The translations under genes and the position numbers were made by a program. A stretch of DNA of 64,000 nt from Silvanigrella aquatica (GTDB taxonomy: Bacteria > Bdellovibrionota_B > Oligoflexia > Silvanigrellales > Silvanigrellaceae), in the NCBI RefSeq assembly GCF_001907975.1, contig NZ_CP017834.1:1006718-1070717 (forward strand), written 5' to 3'. Below the pieces are notes generated by a model. That model was not told the DNA's origin, searched no databases, and saw only the letters and a list, made by a program, of their open reading frames with translations. Positions within the stretch are counted from its first letter, which is position 1; each line of letters begins with the position of its first letter. Of this stretch, positions 35,599-44,742 are shown piece by piece.

Positions 35599-36117
35599 AT
35601 GTCAAAAGGGACTCAACAAAAGCTCTCCATATACAAACCACCGCGAGTACAAATTACTTATGATTTGGAAGCAAATGGAGGAGTAAAAGAACAAGAATTG
35701 CCATTTGTTATTGGTGTTATGGCGAATTTTTCAGGACATTTGCATCAGAAAACCAAAAAAATTAAGAATGAAAAATTTCTTGAAATAAACAAAGAAAACT
35801 TTAACTCTGTTGTTCAATCTGTGGCACCTAAATTAAAAATAAAAGTGCCAAACAAAATTAAAAATGATGGCTCTTTTTCTCAAATTGAGTTGAATTTTCA
35901 ATCTTTTGATGAATTTAATCCAGGTAAAATAGCAAATAAAGTCGATTCCTTAAGGCAACTTATAGAAACCAGAAAAAAACTTATTGAGCTACAAACCAGT
36001 GTAGAGTGTAATGAAAAACTAGAGGAAACATTAATTCAATTTCTCAAAACTCCTGAGGCTTTAAAGCAAATTGCAACAGCAAATCAAAATGAAGAAAAAG
36101 CTCCAGAAGCAGAATAA
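35599..36117 (+). CDS. tssB: T6SS contractile sheath small subunit TssB
   Basis: A 172-residue sheath protein (VipA/ImpB). Diagnostic blocks are PPRVQITYDLEANGGVKEQE, LPFVIGVMANFSG, LNFQSFDEFNPGKIA and LRQLIETRKKLIEL. With TssC it polymerises around the Hcp tube and contracts to fire it. AAGAAAGGA lies 8 bases upstream of the ATG at 35599; the open frame extends back to 35479 but would overlap the sigma-54 promoter and is rejected. First gene of the + strand operon. Confidence 0.95.
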   Translation: MSKGTQQKLSIYKPPRVQITYDLEANGGVKEQELPFVIGVMANFSGHLHQKTKKIKNEKFLEINKENFNSVVQSVAPKLKIKVPNKIKNDGSFSQIELNFQSFDEFNPGKIANKVDSLRQLIETRKKLIELQTSVECNEKLEETLIQFLKTPEALKQIATANQNEEKAPEAE

Positions 36118-36146
36118 CAAAATAACTTTTGGGAAGGATGAATAAA

Positions 36147-37634
36147 ATGAGCAACAAAACAGAATTTATGACTCAAACAGAAACCTATTTTAATTTAGAA
36201 GATCTCACAAAACCCGTTCTTGAGCAGGCCTTAGCAAAGTCGGAATTAAATAAAAATGAAGAACAAAAGAACAATGCTAAAGATATGCTTACCGTTTTTG
36301 CTGATGAAGTGCTTTCGGAAAAAATGGCATATAAAAAGACCATTTCACATATGATTAGTGAACGTGTCGCTGACATCGATGCTATTTTAACTGAGCAAAT
36401 AAATGAAATTATTCACAATGCGGAATTTCAAAAATTGGAGGCTTCATGGCGTGGTTTGAATAATTTAGTGAAATTTTCTGAACCCGATGATCAATTAAAA
36501 ATCCGCATTCTCGATGTCACTAAGGAAGATATTTTAAGTGATTCAGACTCAGCACCTGAGTTTGATGAAACCGGCTTATTTAAGCTTGTATACGAGCAAG
36601 AATATGGCACCTTCGGTGGCGCTCCCTATGGTCTTCTCGTGGGTGACTATTCTTTCGGCAAAAGTATCGAAGATGTAGAATGTATGAAGGCCATTTCGCA
36701 CGTAGCGGCAGCAGCTCATGCTCCCTTTATTGCCGCAGCAAGTCATGAAATATTCAATATAAATTCCTTTGAAGATTTAGATAAACCAAAGCATTTAGGT
36801 CGCTTATTTAATACAGCAGAATATGGTTCTTGGGCTAATTTTAGGTCCCAAGAGGATTCTAAATACGTCACCCTGACTCTTCCCCGCGTTATTATGCGTG
36901 AACCCTATGGTGGAAAAAATGGAATTCCCGTAAAAGAATTTCATTTTGAAGAAGATTTAACCGGAACAGAGCATGAAAAATATTTATGGGGCAATCCCGC
37001 GTTTTCTCTAGCGGAACGTATGGTGGATTCCTACCGAGAATTTGGTTGGTTTTCTTGTATACGTGGTTCAGAAAATGGAGGCACAGTTCAGACATTGCCA
37101 ATTCATACTTTTATCGATAACGAAGGTAACAATACGTTTAAAATGCCAGTCGAAACTATGATAACTGATAGGCGTGAAAAAGAATTAGATGACCTTGGTT
37201 TTTTATCTCTTGTTTATAAAAAAGGTACAGATACAGCAACGTTTTTTGGTTCAAAAACAGTTCATAAATTAACAGAATATGATAATGACTTGGCTAATGC
37301 CAATGCGCAATTATCAATTCAGTTACCTTATGTTATGGCAGTCTCGCGATTTGCTCATTATTTAAAAGTAATTATGCGAGATAAAATCGGTTCTTTTGCA
37401 ACGCAGGGAGATATTAATGAATATTTAAATAGATGGATTTCCCGTTACGTTATTTTGGATGATACGGCAAGCACTTATTCTAAAAGTTGTTATCCATTAA
37501 GGGAAGCACGTGTTGATGTAACTTCCATTCCTGGAAAGGTGGGAGCTTATAGAGCGGTAATGTATTTACGTCCCCATTTTTATTTAAATGAACTCACAGT
37601 TTCTTTAAGGCTAGTTACGGAACTGCCTCAGTAA
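36147..37634 (+). CDS. tssC: T6SS contractile sheath large subunit TssC
   Basis: About 495 residues (VipB/ImpC). Typical blocks: EFQKLEASWRGLNNLVKFSE, EQEYGTFGGAPYGLLVGDYS, RVIMREPYGGKNGIPVKEF and the C-terminal PGKVGAYRAVMYLRPHFYL. It forms the outer sheath with TssB. Of three near in-frame starts I prefer ATG 36147, 9 bases after AAGG; ATG 36138 is possible. Very well conserved, normal length. Confidence 0.96.
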   Translation: MSNKTEFMTQTETYFNLEDLTKPVLEQALAKSELNKNEEQKNNAKDMLTVFADEVLSEKMAYKKTISHMISERVADIDAILTEQINEIIHNAEFQKLEASWRGLNNLVKFSEPDDQLKIRILDVTKEDILSDSDSAPEFDETGLFKLVYEQEYGTFGGAPYGLLVGDYSFGKSIEDVECMKAISHVAAAAHAPFIAAASHEIFNINSFEDLDKPKHLGRLFNTAEYGSWANFRSQEDSKYVTLTLPRVIMREPYGGKNGIPVKEFHFEEDLTGTEHEKYLWGNPAFSLAERMVDSYREFGWFSCIRGSENGGTVQTLPIHTFIDNEGNNTFKMPVETMITDRREKELDDLGFLSLVYKKGTDTATFFGSKTVHKLTEYDNDLANANAQLSIQLPYVMAVSRFAHYLKVIMRDKIGSFATQGDINEYLNRWISRYVILDDTASTYSKSCYPLREARVDVTSIPGKVGAYRAVMYLRPHFYLNELTVSLRLVTELPQ

Positions 37635-37667
37635 TTAAATGAGTTTTTCATATATTAGGAGTTTAAA

Positions 37668-38234
37668 ATGTCAAATTCAAATTATTCTATAGTTCATATT
37701 GCAGATACAAAAGGTGGTTTTGCAGATGAGTTTTCTCAAGACGGTTTTCGTATTGAGGGTGAAATTTTTCCCACCGCAGAAGAAAGTTCATATAGAGCAG
37801 GCGCTTATGAATTAGAAGCAGAAAGTATAAATTTTACAGTAGTTGATAGCACCTTAAATGCTGAGGTATATGAGGCGCTTAAAAAATTAGATGGAAAAAC
37901 AAAATTGGTTCCTACTGTTAAATTAATGTCTCTTAATTATAACTATGACAATAAAGACAAAGTATCTATCGTTAAAAATAGGGAGCTTGTTTTATATTTT
38001 GTAAAAATGTCTGTAAAATTTAATTCTGGAGTTTTTCATCTTTCATTTCGTACACCAACGATGCTTGAAGTATCAGCTAAACAAACTCCTGGTTTTACTC
38101 AAACTATGTTTGTCTCTAAAGAAAATTCAAGTTCAGTAGCACAAGAGCCTATTCATGTTTGCTTACTCACTAAATTGAAATTAAAAGCTCCATTGACAAC
38201 ATGGAATAATAAAGCTGTTGCAGGTGTAAAATAA
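37668..38234 (+). CDS. hcp: T6SS Hcp-like tube protein (TssD)
   Basis: A 188-residue protein following tssC at 33 bases. It has no signal peptide and a beta-rich pattern; INFTVVDSTLNAEVYEALKK followed by alternating strands (VPTVKLMSLNYNY, RELVLYFVKMSVKF) resembles the Hcp core. It should form the hexameric inner tube expelled by the sheath. The sequence is divergent, so the call leans on position. A strong hairpin just downstream suggests it is expressed at a higher level than the genes that follow. Confidence 0.7.
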   Translation: MSNSNYSIVHIADTKGGFADEFSQDGFRIEGEIFPTAEESSYRAGAYELEAESINFTVVDSTLNAEVYEALKKLDGKTKLVPTVKLMSLNYNYDNKDKVSIVKNRELVLYFVKMSVKFNSGVFHLSFRTPTMLEVSAKQTPGFTQTMFVSKENSSSVAQEPIHVCLLTKLKLKAPLTTWNNKAVAGVK

Positions 38235-38238
38235 ATTG

Positions 38239-38280
38239 AATAAAAGAAGCCTTTTTATTAAAAATTAGGTTTCTTTTATT
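38239..38280 (+). terminator. Internal attenuator hairpin between hcp and tssE
   Basis: AATAAAAGAAGCCT (38239-38252) pairs with AGGTTTCTTTTATT (38267-38280) over 14 positions with one G-T wobble, around a 14-base loop. It begins just after the hcp stop and precedes tssE by 14 bases. It can act as partial terminator or as a 3' end protecting the tssB-tssC-hcp message. Confidence 0.6.
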
Positions 38281-38294
38281 ATAGTCTGGATATT

Positions 38295-38696
38295 ATGGAA
38301 AATTTAAATAAAATATTCTATCTTCCTTCAAATCAAGAAAAACTTATTTTTTTTTCAATTACACGAAATGTTTTAAATATTTTAAATACACGTAGCTCTC
38401 TTTCATTAACAAGTTTTTTAAATCAACAAAAATTATCAACTTTACATTTTGGTTTGCCAAGTTTCACGCATCTTTCTATGGCTTCAGAGGAAGATAGAAA
38501 AATATTGTGTCAAACAGTTGAGAAATCAATTGAAATATTTGAGCATAGACTTTCACATATTGAGGTTGAATTTTCACAATATGATCATTTAAAAAAAGAG
38601 GCCAAACTTGCTCTCAAAGCTGTTTATTGTAGTAATGATGTTGTTGTAAATCTAGTTCTTAAAATTGCTTTCTGGGAGTTTATTGTATATGACTAG
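38295..38696 (+). CDS. tssE: T6SS baseplate protein TssE (gp25-like)
   Basis: A 133-residue protein related to phage T4 gp25, which starts sheath polymerisation on the baseplate. Signs: NVLNILNTRSS near the start, FGLPSFTHLSMASEEDRKIL in the middle and IEIFEHRLSHIEVEF toward the end. Its last codons overlap the tssF start. The ribosome site is weak. Confidence 0.85.
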   Translation: MENLNKIFYLPSNQEKLIFFSITRNVLNILNTRSSLSLTSFLNQQKLSTLHFGLPSFTHLSMASEEDRKILCQTVEKSIEIFEHRLSHIEVEFSQYDHLKKEAKLALKAVYCSNDVVVNLVLKIAFWEFIVYD

Positions 38697-40455
38697 CAAT
38701 TATAGTAATCAAAATTTTTTAAAATTATACTTAAATTCGTTAGATAATTTAAGAACTAATGGAAGAATATTTTCACAGCAAAACCCAGATTTGGCTCCTT
38801 ACTTAGACTTATCTTATCGTAAAAGCAACGATCCAGAAACAGAACGACTTATTGAATCTTTTGCTTATATGTTTGCACAAGTAGAGCATAAATCTATTTT
38901 AGCACAAAACGATTATGCTCTTAATTTTATCGATCATTTGTTTCCAGAGCTTGTTTCACCACTCCCCGCTTTAACTGTTCTAAAAGTTACTCCAGAAAAA
39001 AGTTATTTTACAAAAGATAAATTAAAATTTATTGTTCCTAAATCTACTTTATTTTCTGCAAAAAATCAGAATGGTGTCAGGTGTCAGTTTACTTCTTGTC
39101 AAGAAAGTCAAATTTCTCCTATTCATATTACACAATCTCAATTTATTGATTCTTCTTTAAATAAAGAAAATATAGGAAAAAATAAAAAAGCTTTGGCTAT
39201 TTCTTTTGAAACAAGTATTCATTATAATGTGAGCAATCAAAACCCATTAAACCTTTCTCTATATATTGACTCTGATTTTTATTCTGTAATTTCTATATAT
39301 GATGCGTTATTTTCTAGTCATAAACCCATGTTGTTGCAAATTGATAGCGATTCTGAATTATGGCACATTCCTAAAGAAAATTTAAAGCCCCTTTATTATT
39401 TAGAAGCTCAAGATCATAATAAAAATACATTATATCCTTTATTTGACTATTTAAATTATTATCAAAAATATTTTTTTCTGGAATTGAAAGTAACTAATAA
39501 CATCTCCTTTAAAAACAAATTTAAAATAATTATTCCTTTGAGCGAAAATATAGAATTTATTTCAAATTTAGGAAGTTCTTTCCTTCAGACAAATTGTGTT
39601 CCTGCAGTTAATTTATTTGAGCATAAAATGCAATCTGTAAAGTATTTGCCAGAAAAACAGGAATATTTATTAAGAACTGAAGGGAATACTAATGAAGAAT
39701 TGCAAGTTATAAAACTAAATTCTGTTATGACTTATGATGCTCAAACAGGGGAACATATTTCCCTAAACCCTTTTTATCAAAACAGTCGCATTTCTCAATA
39801 TAGCAAACAGAACTTATTTAACAATATTGTTTGGGCATCTAAAAGAAGTTTTAATAATTCCACTCTTGAAAGCGGTTCTTATCACTTAAGGCTTCTCAGT
39901 AAATTTAAAGCCACAGAAGAAAAAGCACATTGGCCAGAGTATCTTTATCCTTCAGGATTATGCACAAATACCAGAGCCGCTGAAAATATCAAACCTTATA
40001 GTGAGTTTCAATGTCATTCTTACTCATTGCCTATTGCTCAATCCTGTTCTTTATTTTGGCCAAAATATTATCCTTGTTCTTTAAATCATACAAATAATAT
40101 TGAGGTTTTAAAGCTATTATTTAAAATAAATCAAGAAATTTTATCTGCGCAAATTATCAATACTGTATATTTTATAAAAACATTAGATATTTTAGCTCCA
40201 GGAATAAGTTCTGTAAAAAATTTATTTATACAAATTTTGGAGCAATCCATTGGGTTTATTGCGGAAGAGACTATAAGGCAGCAGATGAGAAATAAGCAAA
40301 CCTTTCATATTCCTAGTATTGTTTATAAAATACAATTTTTACAAAAGGATGGATTCCCACGTGGAATTCATTTCTATTTAAATTTTTTAAATGAATATTT
40401 TAACTATATTAGAGATTTTAATTTTTTAATTTCCTTTGAAGCGGTTTTGGTATGA
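38689..40455 (+). CDS. tssF: T6SS baseplate protein TssF
   Basis: A 588-residue protein (VasA/ImpG). Recognised from LDLSYRKSNDPETERLIESF and YMFAQVEHKSILAQND near the N-terminus, DHLFPELVSPLPALTVLKVT and the RLLSKFKATEEK-type later segment. TssF and TssG form baseplate wedges with TssE and TssK. I choose the ATG at 38689 (overlapping tssE) over a TTG 24 bases earlier. Its stop overlaps tssG by 4 bases. Confidence 0.88.
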   Translation: MTSNYSNQNFLKLYLNSLDNLRTNGRIFSQQNPDLAPYLDLSYRKSNDPETERLIESFAYMFAQVEHKSILAQNDYALNFIDHLFPELVSPLPALTVLKVTPEKSYFTKDKLKFIVPKSTLFSAKNQNGVRCQFTSCQESQISPIHITQSQFIDSSLNKENIGKNKKALAISFETSIHYNVSNQNPLNLSLYIDSDFYSVISIYDALFSSHKPMLLQIDSDSELWHIPKENLKPLYYLEAQDHNKNTLYPLFDYLNYYQKYFFLELKVTNNISFKNKFKIIIPLSENIEFISNLGSSFLQTNCVPAVNLFEHKMQSVKYLPEKQEYLLRTEGNTNEELQVIKLNSVMTYDAQTGEHISLNPFYQNSRISQYSKQNLFNNIVWASKRSFNNSTLESGSYHLRLLSKFKATEEKAHWPEYLYPSGLCTNTRAAENIKPYSEFQCHSYSLPIAQSCSLFWPKYYPCSLNHTNNIEVLKLLFKINQEILSAQIINTVYFIKTLDILAPGISSVKNLFIQILEQSIGFIAEETIRQQMRNKQTFHIPSIVYKIQFLQKDGFPRGIHFYLNFLNEYFNYIRDFNFLISFEAVLV

Positions 40456-41237
40456 AAAGTATTGAAATGATTTTATCAAAAATTCCATATACGGAAAAAG
40501 ATATAATATTGAAATGCGTTAGAGAATATTTTTCATTTAGTAATATATATTTTGATGAAAAAATATTATTTTCGTCAACCTCTTGTTATTTCCTTAAAAA
40601 TAATCAAAATGTTGTTTTAAAGGAATCTTTTCCGCTTAAAATTTTTATTCCGGATTTTATTATGGAAAATTTTTCACTGCATACAACGGAGCAAAAAAAA
40701 GTTATATTGAGTTTTTTAAAAGTTTTTATTACGGAATTAATTTATTTAAACTCAACTATACAATTAAATAAAAATATATACAGTTACACCGATTTTTTAA
40801 ATTGCGAGTCTACAAAAGAAATTTCATTGAAATGTAAAAGAGATGTTGTCTTGTTATTCGGAAAATTTTTTAAAGAAAAAATACAAATTACAGAAAATAT
40901 CCCTAAAAAAATAAAAAACTATAATTCATTTTCTTTAGGAAAAAACTATATTTATTCATCCTATACTGATAAAAAAAGTTTTTTAATTGGCAGTATGTTT
41001 TATTCTTTTTTGAATAGGGTTTCTGTTAAAATTGAAATTCATGATTATGAAATAGAACGTTTAAAATTTTTTTTAAACGTCATTTTTTATAAAAATAGGA
41101 CTTTGTTATTTTCTTCTCAAAACAAAGTTAAAAATATATCATACATTTTTAACTTTATTATTGAAAAAAATAAATTAATATCAGTCACTTCAATCCCAAA
41201 TTTGAAAAATTATAGAAATTATTTTGCAATTTCTTAA
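40452..41237 (+). CDS. tssG: Putative T6SS baseplate protein TssG (divergent, short)
   Basis: A 261-residue protein in the usual tssG place between tssF and tssA, overlapping tssF by 4 bases. It is shorter than typical TssG (about 330) and very rich in Phe, Lys, Ile and Asn. Faint TssG-like features are IFIPDFIMENFSLHTTEQKK and SFSLGKNYIYSSYTDKKSF. Composition is the most AT-driven in the cluster. Identity rests mainly on context; a structural comparison would settle it. Confidence 0.6.
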   Translation: MKSIEMILSKIPYTEKDIILKCVREYFSFSNIYFDEKILFSSTSCYFLKNNQNVVLKESFPLKIFIPDFIMENFSLHTTEQKKVILSFLKVFITELIYLNSTIQLNKNIYSYTDFLNCESTKEISLKCKRDVVLLFGKFFKEKIQITENIPKKIKNYNSFSLGKNYIYSSYTDKKSFLIGSMFYSFLNRVSVKIEIHDYEIERLKFFLNVIFYKNRTLLFSSQNKVKNISYIFNFIIEKNKLISVTSIPNLKNYRNYFAIS

Positions 41238-41251
41238 GTCAGGAAGAATTT

Positions 41252-42373
41252 ATGGCCAATGAAAACCAAAATATTAGTTTTAGTTTAACCAATTTAGAAA
41301 ATTTAATGTCACCTATTTCAGAGGAGAATCCTTATGGAGAAAATTTAAAACGTCATGACATTATGCTAAAATTAAAAGACATGCGTACGCAAATTTTTGC
41401 TTCTCAAGAAGAAGAGGGCATTTGGAGTAAAAAAAATAAAGAATTGCCCAGCTGGCAAAATATTGCTGATTTATGTGAAGATATTTTAATTAATTATTCA
41501 AAAGATTTTCAGGTATGCGCATATTATACTGAAACTCAATTGCAACTAGAAGGATTGCCAGGTCTTGCAAAAGCCCTTTCCTTTCTAATAGATTTTTGTA
41601 AAGAATATTGGGATGCGGCATTTCCCGTTTTTAATATTGAGAACACCGATCTTCGCGCAGTCCCTTTTCGTTGGCTACAAACTCATTTGCCTATATTAAT
41701 AAATCAAACCCAACTTATTTCATCCTATTCTTCAGAAAAGCTTTCCTGGTTTTGGTATGAAAGCAAATTGAAAGTCGGTATGAGTGAAGGAGCTGATGCA
41801 AAAAAAATTTTTTATACTGCAATTGAAAATAGTGAAAATATTTGTTCTTTATATTTATCATTAGAATTTATAAAAGCTTCATTAAGTCGTCTTGAAGAGG
41901 AGTATTTGTATCAATTAGCAGGAGATGAAGAGGATAATCTATCTTTTTCCGATGCGATTGAGGTTTGTGAAAATATTCTTGCATTTTTAAAACCTATTTA
42001 TGACAAAGAGGAAAAAAATAGTTTTGTTATGCAACAAACTGAAATATCATCTGAAGCAGAAGATTTTCAGCAAATTTATAATCAGAGTTTTGAAAATAGG
42101 AGTGATGCGTCTTCAATCTTAAGAAATAGCAATTATTCTTCAGGAGAATTTTCATCTTGTGAAGAGGCGTACAAACTTATTGCGGCGGCCAATCAGTATC
42201 TTTTAAAGCATGACCCTCATTCCCCCTCTCCTTTTTTAATTAGAAGAGGTTTAGAGTGGCGTAAAAAATCTCTTTATGGAGTGCTCATGGAACTATTTAC
42301 AACAACATCAAAACCGCAAGAAATATTTACATTACTTGGGCTTTCCTATGATGATAACAAGGAACAATATTGA
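41252..42373 (+). CDS. tssA: T6SS protein TssA (ImpA N-terminal family)
   Basis: A 373-residue protein. The ImpA N-terminal domain is clear: LMSPISEENPYGENLKRHD, PSWQNIADLCEDIL, YTETQLQLEGLPGLAKALSF and KEYWDAAFPVFNIENTDLR. TssA caps and primes tail assembly. The C-terminal part (YKLIAAANQYLLKHDPHSPS then PFLIRRGLEW) matches the end of one TssA subgroup. AGGAAG precedes the ATG. Confidence 0.92.
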   Translation: MANENQNISFSLTNLENLMSPISEENPYGENLKRHDIMLKLKDMRTQIFASQEEEGIWSKKNKELPSWQNIADLCEDILINYSKDFQVCAYYTETQLQLEGLPGLAKALSFLIDFCKEYWDAAFPVFNIENTDLRAVPFRWLQTHLPILINQTQLISSYSSEKLSWFWYESKLKVGMSEGADAKKIFYTAIENSENICSLYLSLEFIKASLSRLEEEYLYQLAGDEEDNLSFSDAIEVCENILAFLKPIYDKEEKNSFVMQQTEISSEAEDFQQIYNQSFENRSDASSILRNSNYSSGEFSSCEEAYKLIAAANQYLLKHDPHSPSPFLIRRGLEWRKKSLYGVLMELFTTTSKPQEIFTLLGLSYDDNKEQY

Positions 42374-42412
42374 TCTTTTTTTTAAAGATATTATTTAATT
42401 TAGGAAAAATTT

Positions 42413-42856
42413 ATGTTCGATAATTTTGAAGTGCTAGAAAAATACTCTAAATTTTCTTTGACAAATGGAATGATATTAAGAGAATTAATCCAGCAAAAAA
42501 ATATGAATTTTCAAGACTTATTTTCTATACTAGGACCAAAAAGTTTAGTAGATGAAGTTTTGTATGATAAAAGAAGTCTAAAGAATTCTCAAATTAAACA
42601 GCTTGCTGAGTTATTTGGAGTCAATCCTGAAATTTTTTCCTTCGACAACACAGCTCAAGAAGAAATTCCATTGAGAAACCAAGAGGAACAAATTTTGGGA
42701 GAAAATACGGCAGAAGTAATTAATGCATATAGTTTAAATGATAATTCTCATGATAATATGGAATCAGAAAATGAAAATAAATTATATGAAGAAGATAATA
42801 ATTCAGATTATAATTCCTTTTCCAATAATTCTCTTGATGACTATTGGAAAGATTAA
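42413..42856 (+). CDS. HigA-like HTH protein at the end of the tss operon
   Basis: A 147-residue protein. Residues about 15-70 match a helix-turn-helix of HigA/YgjM type: LRELIQQKNMNFQDLFSILG, then VDEVLYDKRSLKNSQIKQLA and ELFGVNPEIF. The rest is an acidic, Asn/Ser/Glu-rich disordered tail ending DDYWKD. No toxin gene of HigB type lies beside it, so this is unlikely to be a toxin-antitoxin pair; it may regulate the T6SS or act as a protein adaptor. It ends 2 bases before the stop of convergent vgrG. Confidence 0.65.
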   Translation: MFDNFEVLEKYSKFSLTNGMILRELIQQKNMNFQDLFSILGPKSLVDEVLYDKRSLKNSQIKQLAELFGVNPEIFSFDNTAQEEIPLRNQEEQILGENTAEVINAYSLNDNSHDNMESENENKLYEEDNNSDYNSFSNNSLDDYWKD

Positions 42857-42858
42857 AA

Positions 42859-44709
42859 TTAGGTAATTTTAATTTTATTAATGTTTGCTGTCGTTGTCTT
42901 CATATTTATCTCTTTATCGGCCTCTACTGCAATAGTTTTAGTTGCTTTTATGTTTGAGGTTTCAGAAACGATATCAAACTTTTCAGTTGCTTCAGTTTTA
43001 TTTAAATTTGAGTGTAAAAAATAAATATTTTTATCATTATCACGATATAATGACATTTTCATATCTGTTATATTTGTTTCAAAAGATTCGTGTTTAAATA
43101 TAATATTCGAAGGTTGTTCTTGAAGCTTAGTCCCAATTTTCAGACATTCTTCTAAATCTTCGTTAATAATAATACCGCATGTTTTTTCATCTAATTTCTC
43201 GGGGACTTTACTAACGAAGTTATAAAGTGAATTTAGAATAATGGGAGAATCTGGATCATTATCTAAAAAACCAACTATGACTTCATCTCCTGGGTGTGGA
43301 ATAAATAATGCACCACTTAAATTACTTGCCCAAAATTGTGATAAACGAGCCCAAATAAAATCACTATTTTTGAATTCAGATGTTTTATTCATCCAAAAAA
43401 AACGAATGCCAATAGAAACACCTGAAGCATCTTTTTTAATTTTTAATTTATTATCCTTATTTTCTTCGTCTGTATATATCAAAGCATTTGTGATGTTCGG
43501 AAGTTTTGGGTGATTTATTTCAAAATTTTCTAAGTAAAATTCATCTGTAGGGTAAGTCGTAATTTTGGCAGAATAATTTGTCTTATTTTCAAAAATATTT
43601 TGCTCTATTTTATTAAAGAACTTATTTTTATCGAAGTTTAATCTTGAATAAAAATGAGTGACATTTGCAATATAATGCCCAGGTAGTTTTTCAATATTGT
43701 CATTTTCCGAATTTTTAAATTTTACAGTTTCACCAACGCGGACAAATTGAGAAATTTCCGTATATTGAATTGAATTTTCTAAAGTATTTTTTCTATACTG
43801 AATGTGATCTGTCACCCAGTCAGAAATGGGATCGATGGGTTCTAAATATTTTTGCAAAAGAGGATGCTCTTCCCATTGGAAAGGCGATGGAGTCTTTTTA
43901 GGTACAGGATTTTTTGGAGAAATATTTGGAGCTCTCGGATCAAAAAAAGATGCTGTAATTTTGCAAGAATTTACTTGGGCAACTTTAGTATGATCTAGAG
44001 AACAAAGTATATGATGAGTTGGCGATTCAAATTTTATTAAAGGGTTTTTGTATGTTGATTTGAAGTGGTCTTCTATTTTATCTTTAATAATTAATTTTTG
44101 TCCCTTTTCATTGTGTTCAATGATATAATTAAGGCCTTCTTCACTCATCAATCTACAAAGAAAATCAAAATCGGATTCTCCATATTGAATTGTATTTGTT
44201 CTTTCTCCTAGCTTTCTGCTGCATAGCATTTCAAATTGTTCATACTTTTCATTTTTAAAATGAATTTTTAAAATGTCTTCTATAATTTTTTTGGCATTGG
44301 TTGCCAGCCAGGTTCTGTAACCATTTGATTGAGTGAGTTTCCAGAGGCAAGGTTGAAGGGTTAATGCAAACTCTGGTAGAGCTTTGTAGTACGTCATTTT
44401 AATAGCAGAAATAATACCGGAGAAATATTTTTCAGTTATTTCGTTTGTTGCATAATTAATAATTTTAAAATGTAAAAATTCACCTAGGAAATTGGACATA
44501 TTATCTTTGTTTAATATTTTATTATCAAGTCTAATAATAAGTTTAGTTTCGTAGAGTTTAGAAATGCTATCGTTATTAATTTCAAATGCTTGAATAATCC
44601 GGTAATCATTCTCTTTTTCATATTTACTTAACTCGCTTTTTGAAGTAACGTCAGTAATTATGGCATCAATAACAGATTTATCTGGCAAACTATTAACCAC
44701 TTCACTCAT
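42859..44709 (-). CDS. vgrG: T6SS spike protein VgrG (TssI)
   Basis: A 616-residue spike protein. The N-terminal gp27-like part has ALTLQPCLWKLTQSNGYRTW, then IQYGESDFDFLCRLMSEEGL and NYIIEHNEKG, and the gp5-like OB fold shows SGALFIPHPGDEVIVGFLDN and DPDSPIILNSLYN. The C-terminus is a beta-helix region with an isoleucine/threonine-rich end (ATKTIAVEADKEINMKT) but no added effector domain. It trims the Hcp tube and carries effectors. Last gene of the - strand unit. Confidence 0.94.
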   Translation of the reverse strand: MSEVVNSLPDKSVIDAIITDVTSKSELSKYEKENDYRIIQAFEINNDSISKLYETKLIIRLDNKILNKDNMSNFLGEFLHFKIINYATNEITEKYFSGIISAIKMTYYKALPEFALTLQPCLWKLTQSNGYRTWLATNAKKIIEDILKIHFKNEKYEQFEMLCSRKLGERTNTIQYGESDFDFLCRLMSEEGLNYIIEHNEKGQKLIIKDKIEDHFKSTYKNPLIKFESPTHHILCSLDHTKVAQVNSCKITASFFDPRAPNISPKNPVPKKTPSPFQWEEHPLLQKYLEPIDPISDWVTDHIQYRKNTLENSIQYTEISQFVRVGETVKFKNSENDNIEKLPGHYIANVTHFYSRLNFDKNKFFNKIEQNIFENKTNYSAKITTYPTDEFYLENFEINHPKLPNITNALIYTDEENKDNKLKIKKDASGVSIGIRFFWMNKTSEFKNSDFIWARLSQFWASNLSGALFIPHPGDEVIVGFLDNDPDSPIILNSLYNFVSKVPEKLDEKTCGIIINEDLEECLKIGTKLQEQPSNIIFKHESFETNITDMKMSLYRDNDKNIYFLHSNLNKTEATEKFDIVSETSNIKATKTIAVEADKEINMKTTTANINKIKIT

Positions 44710-44742
44710 AAAACAAAAAACTCCTATTCAACCAAACAAAAA

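Noticed and set aside
42413-42856. Toxin-antitoxin system based on the HigA-like protein
   Set aside because: No small toxin frame lies on either side; neighbours are tssA and vgrG.
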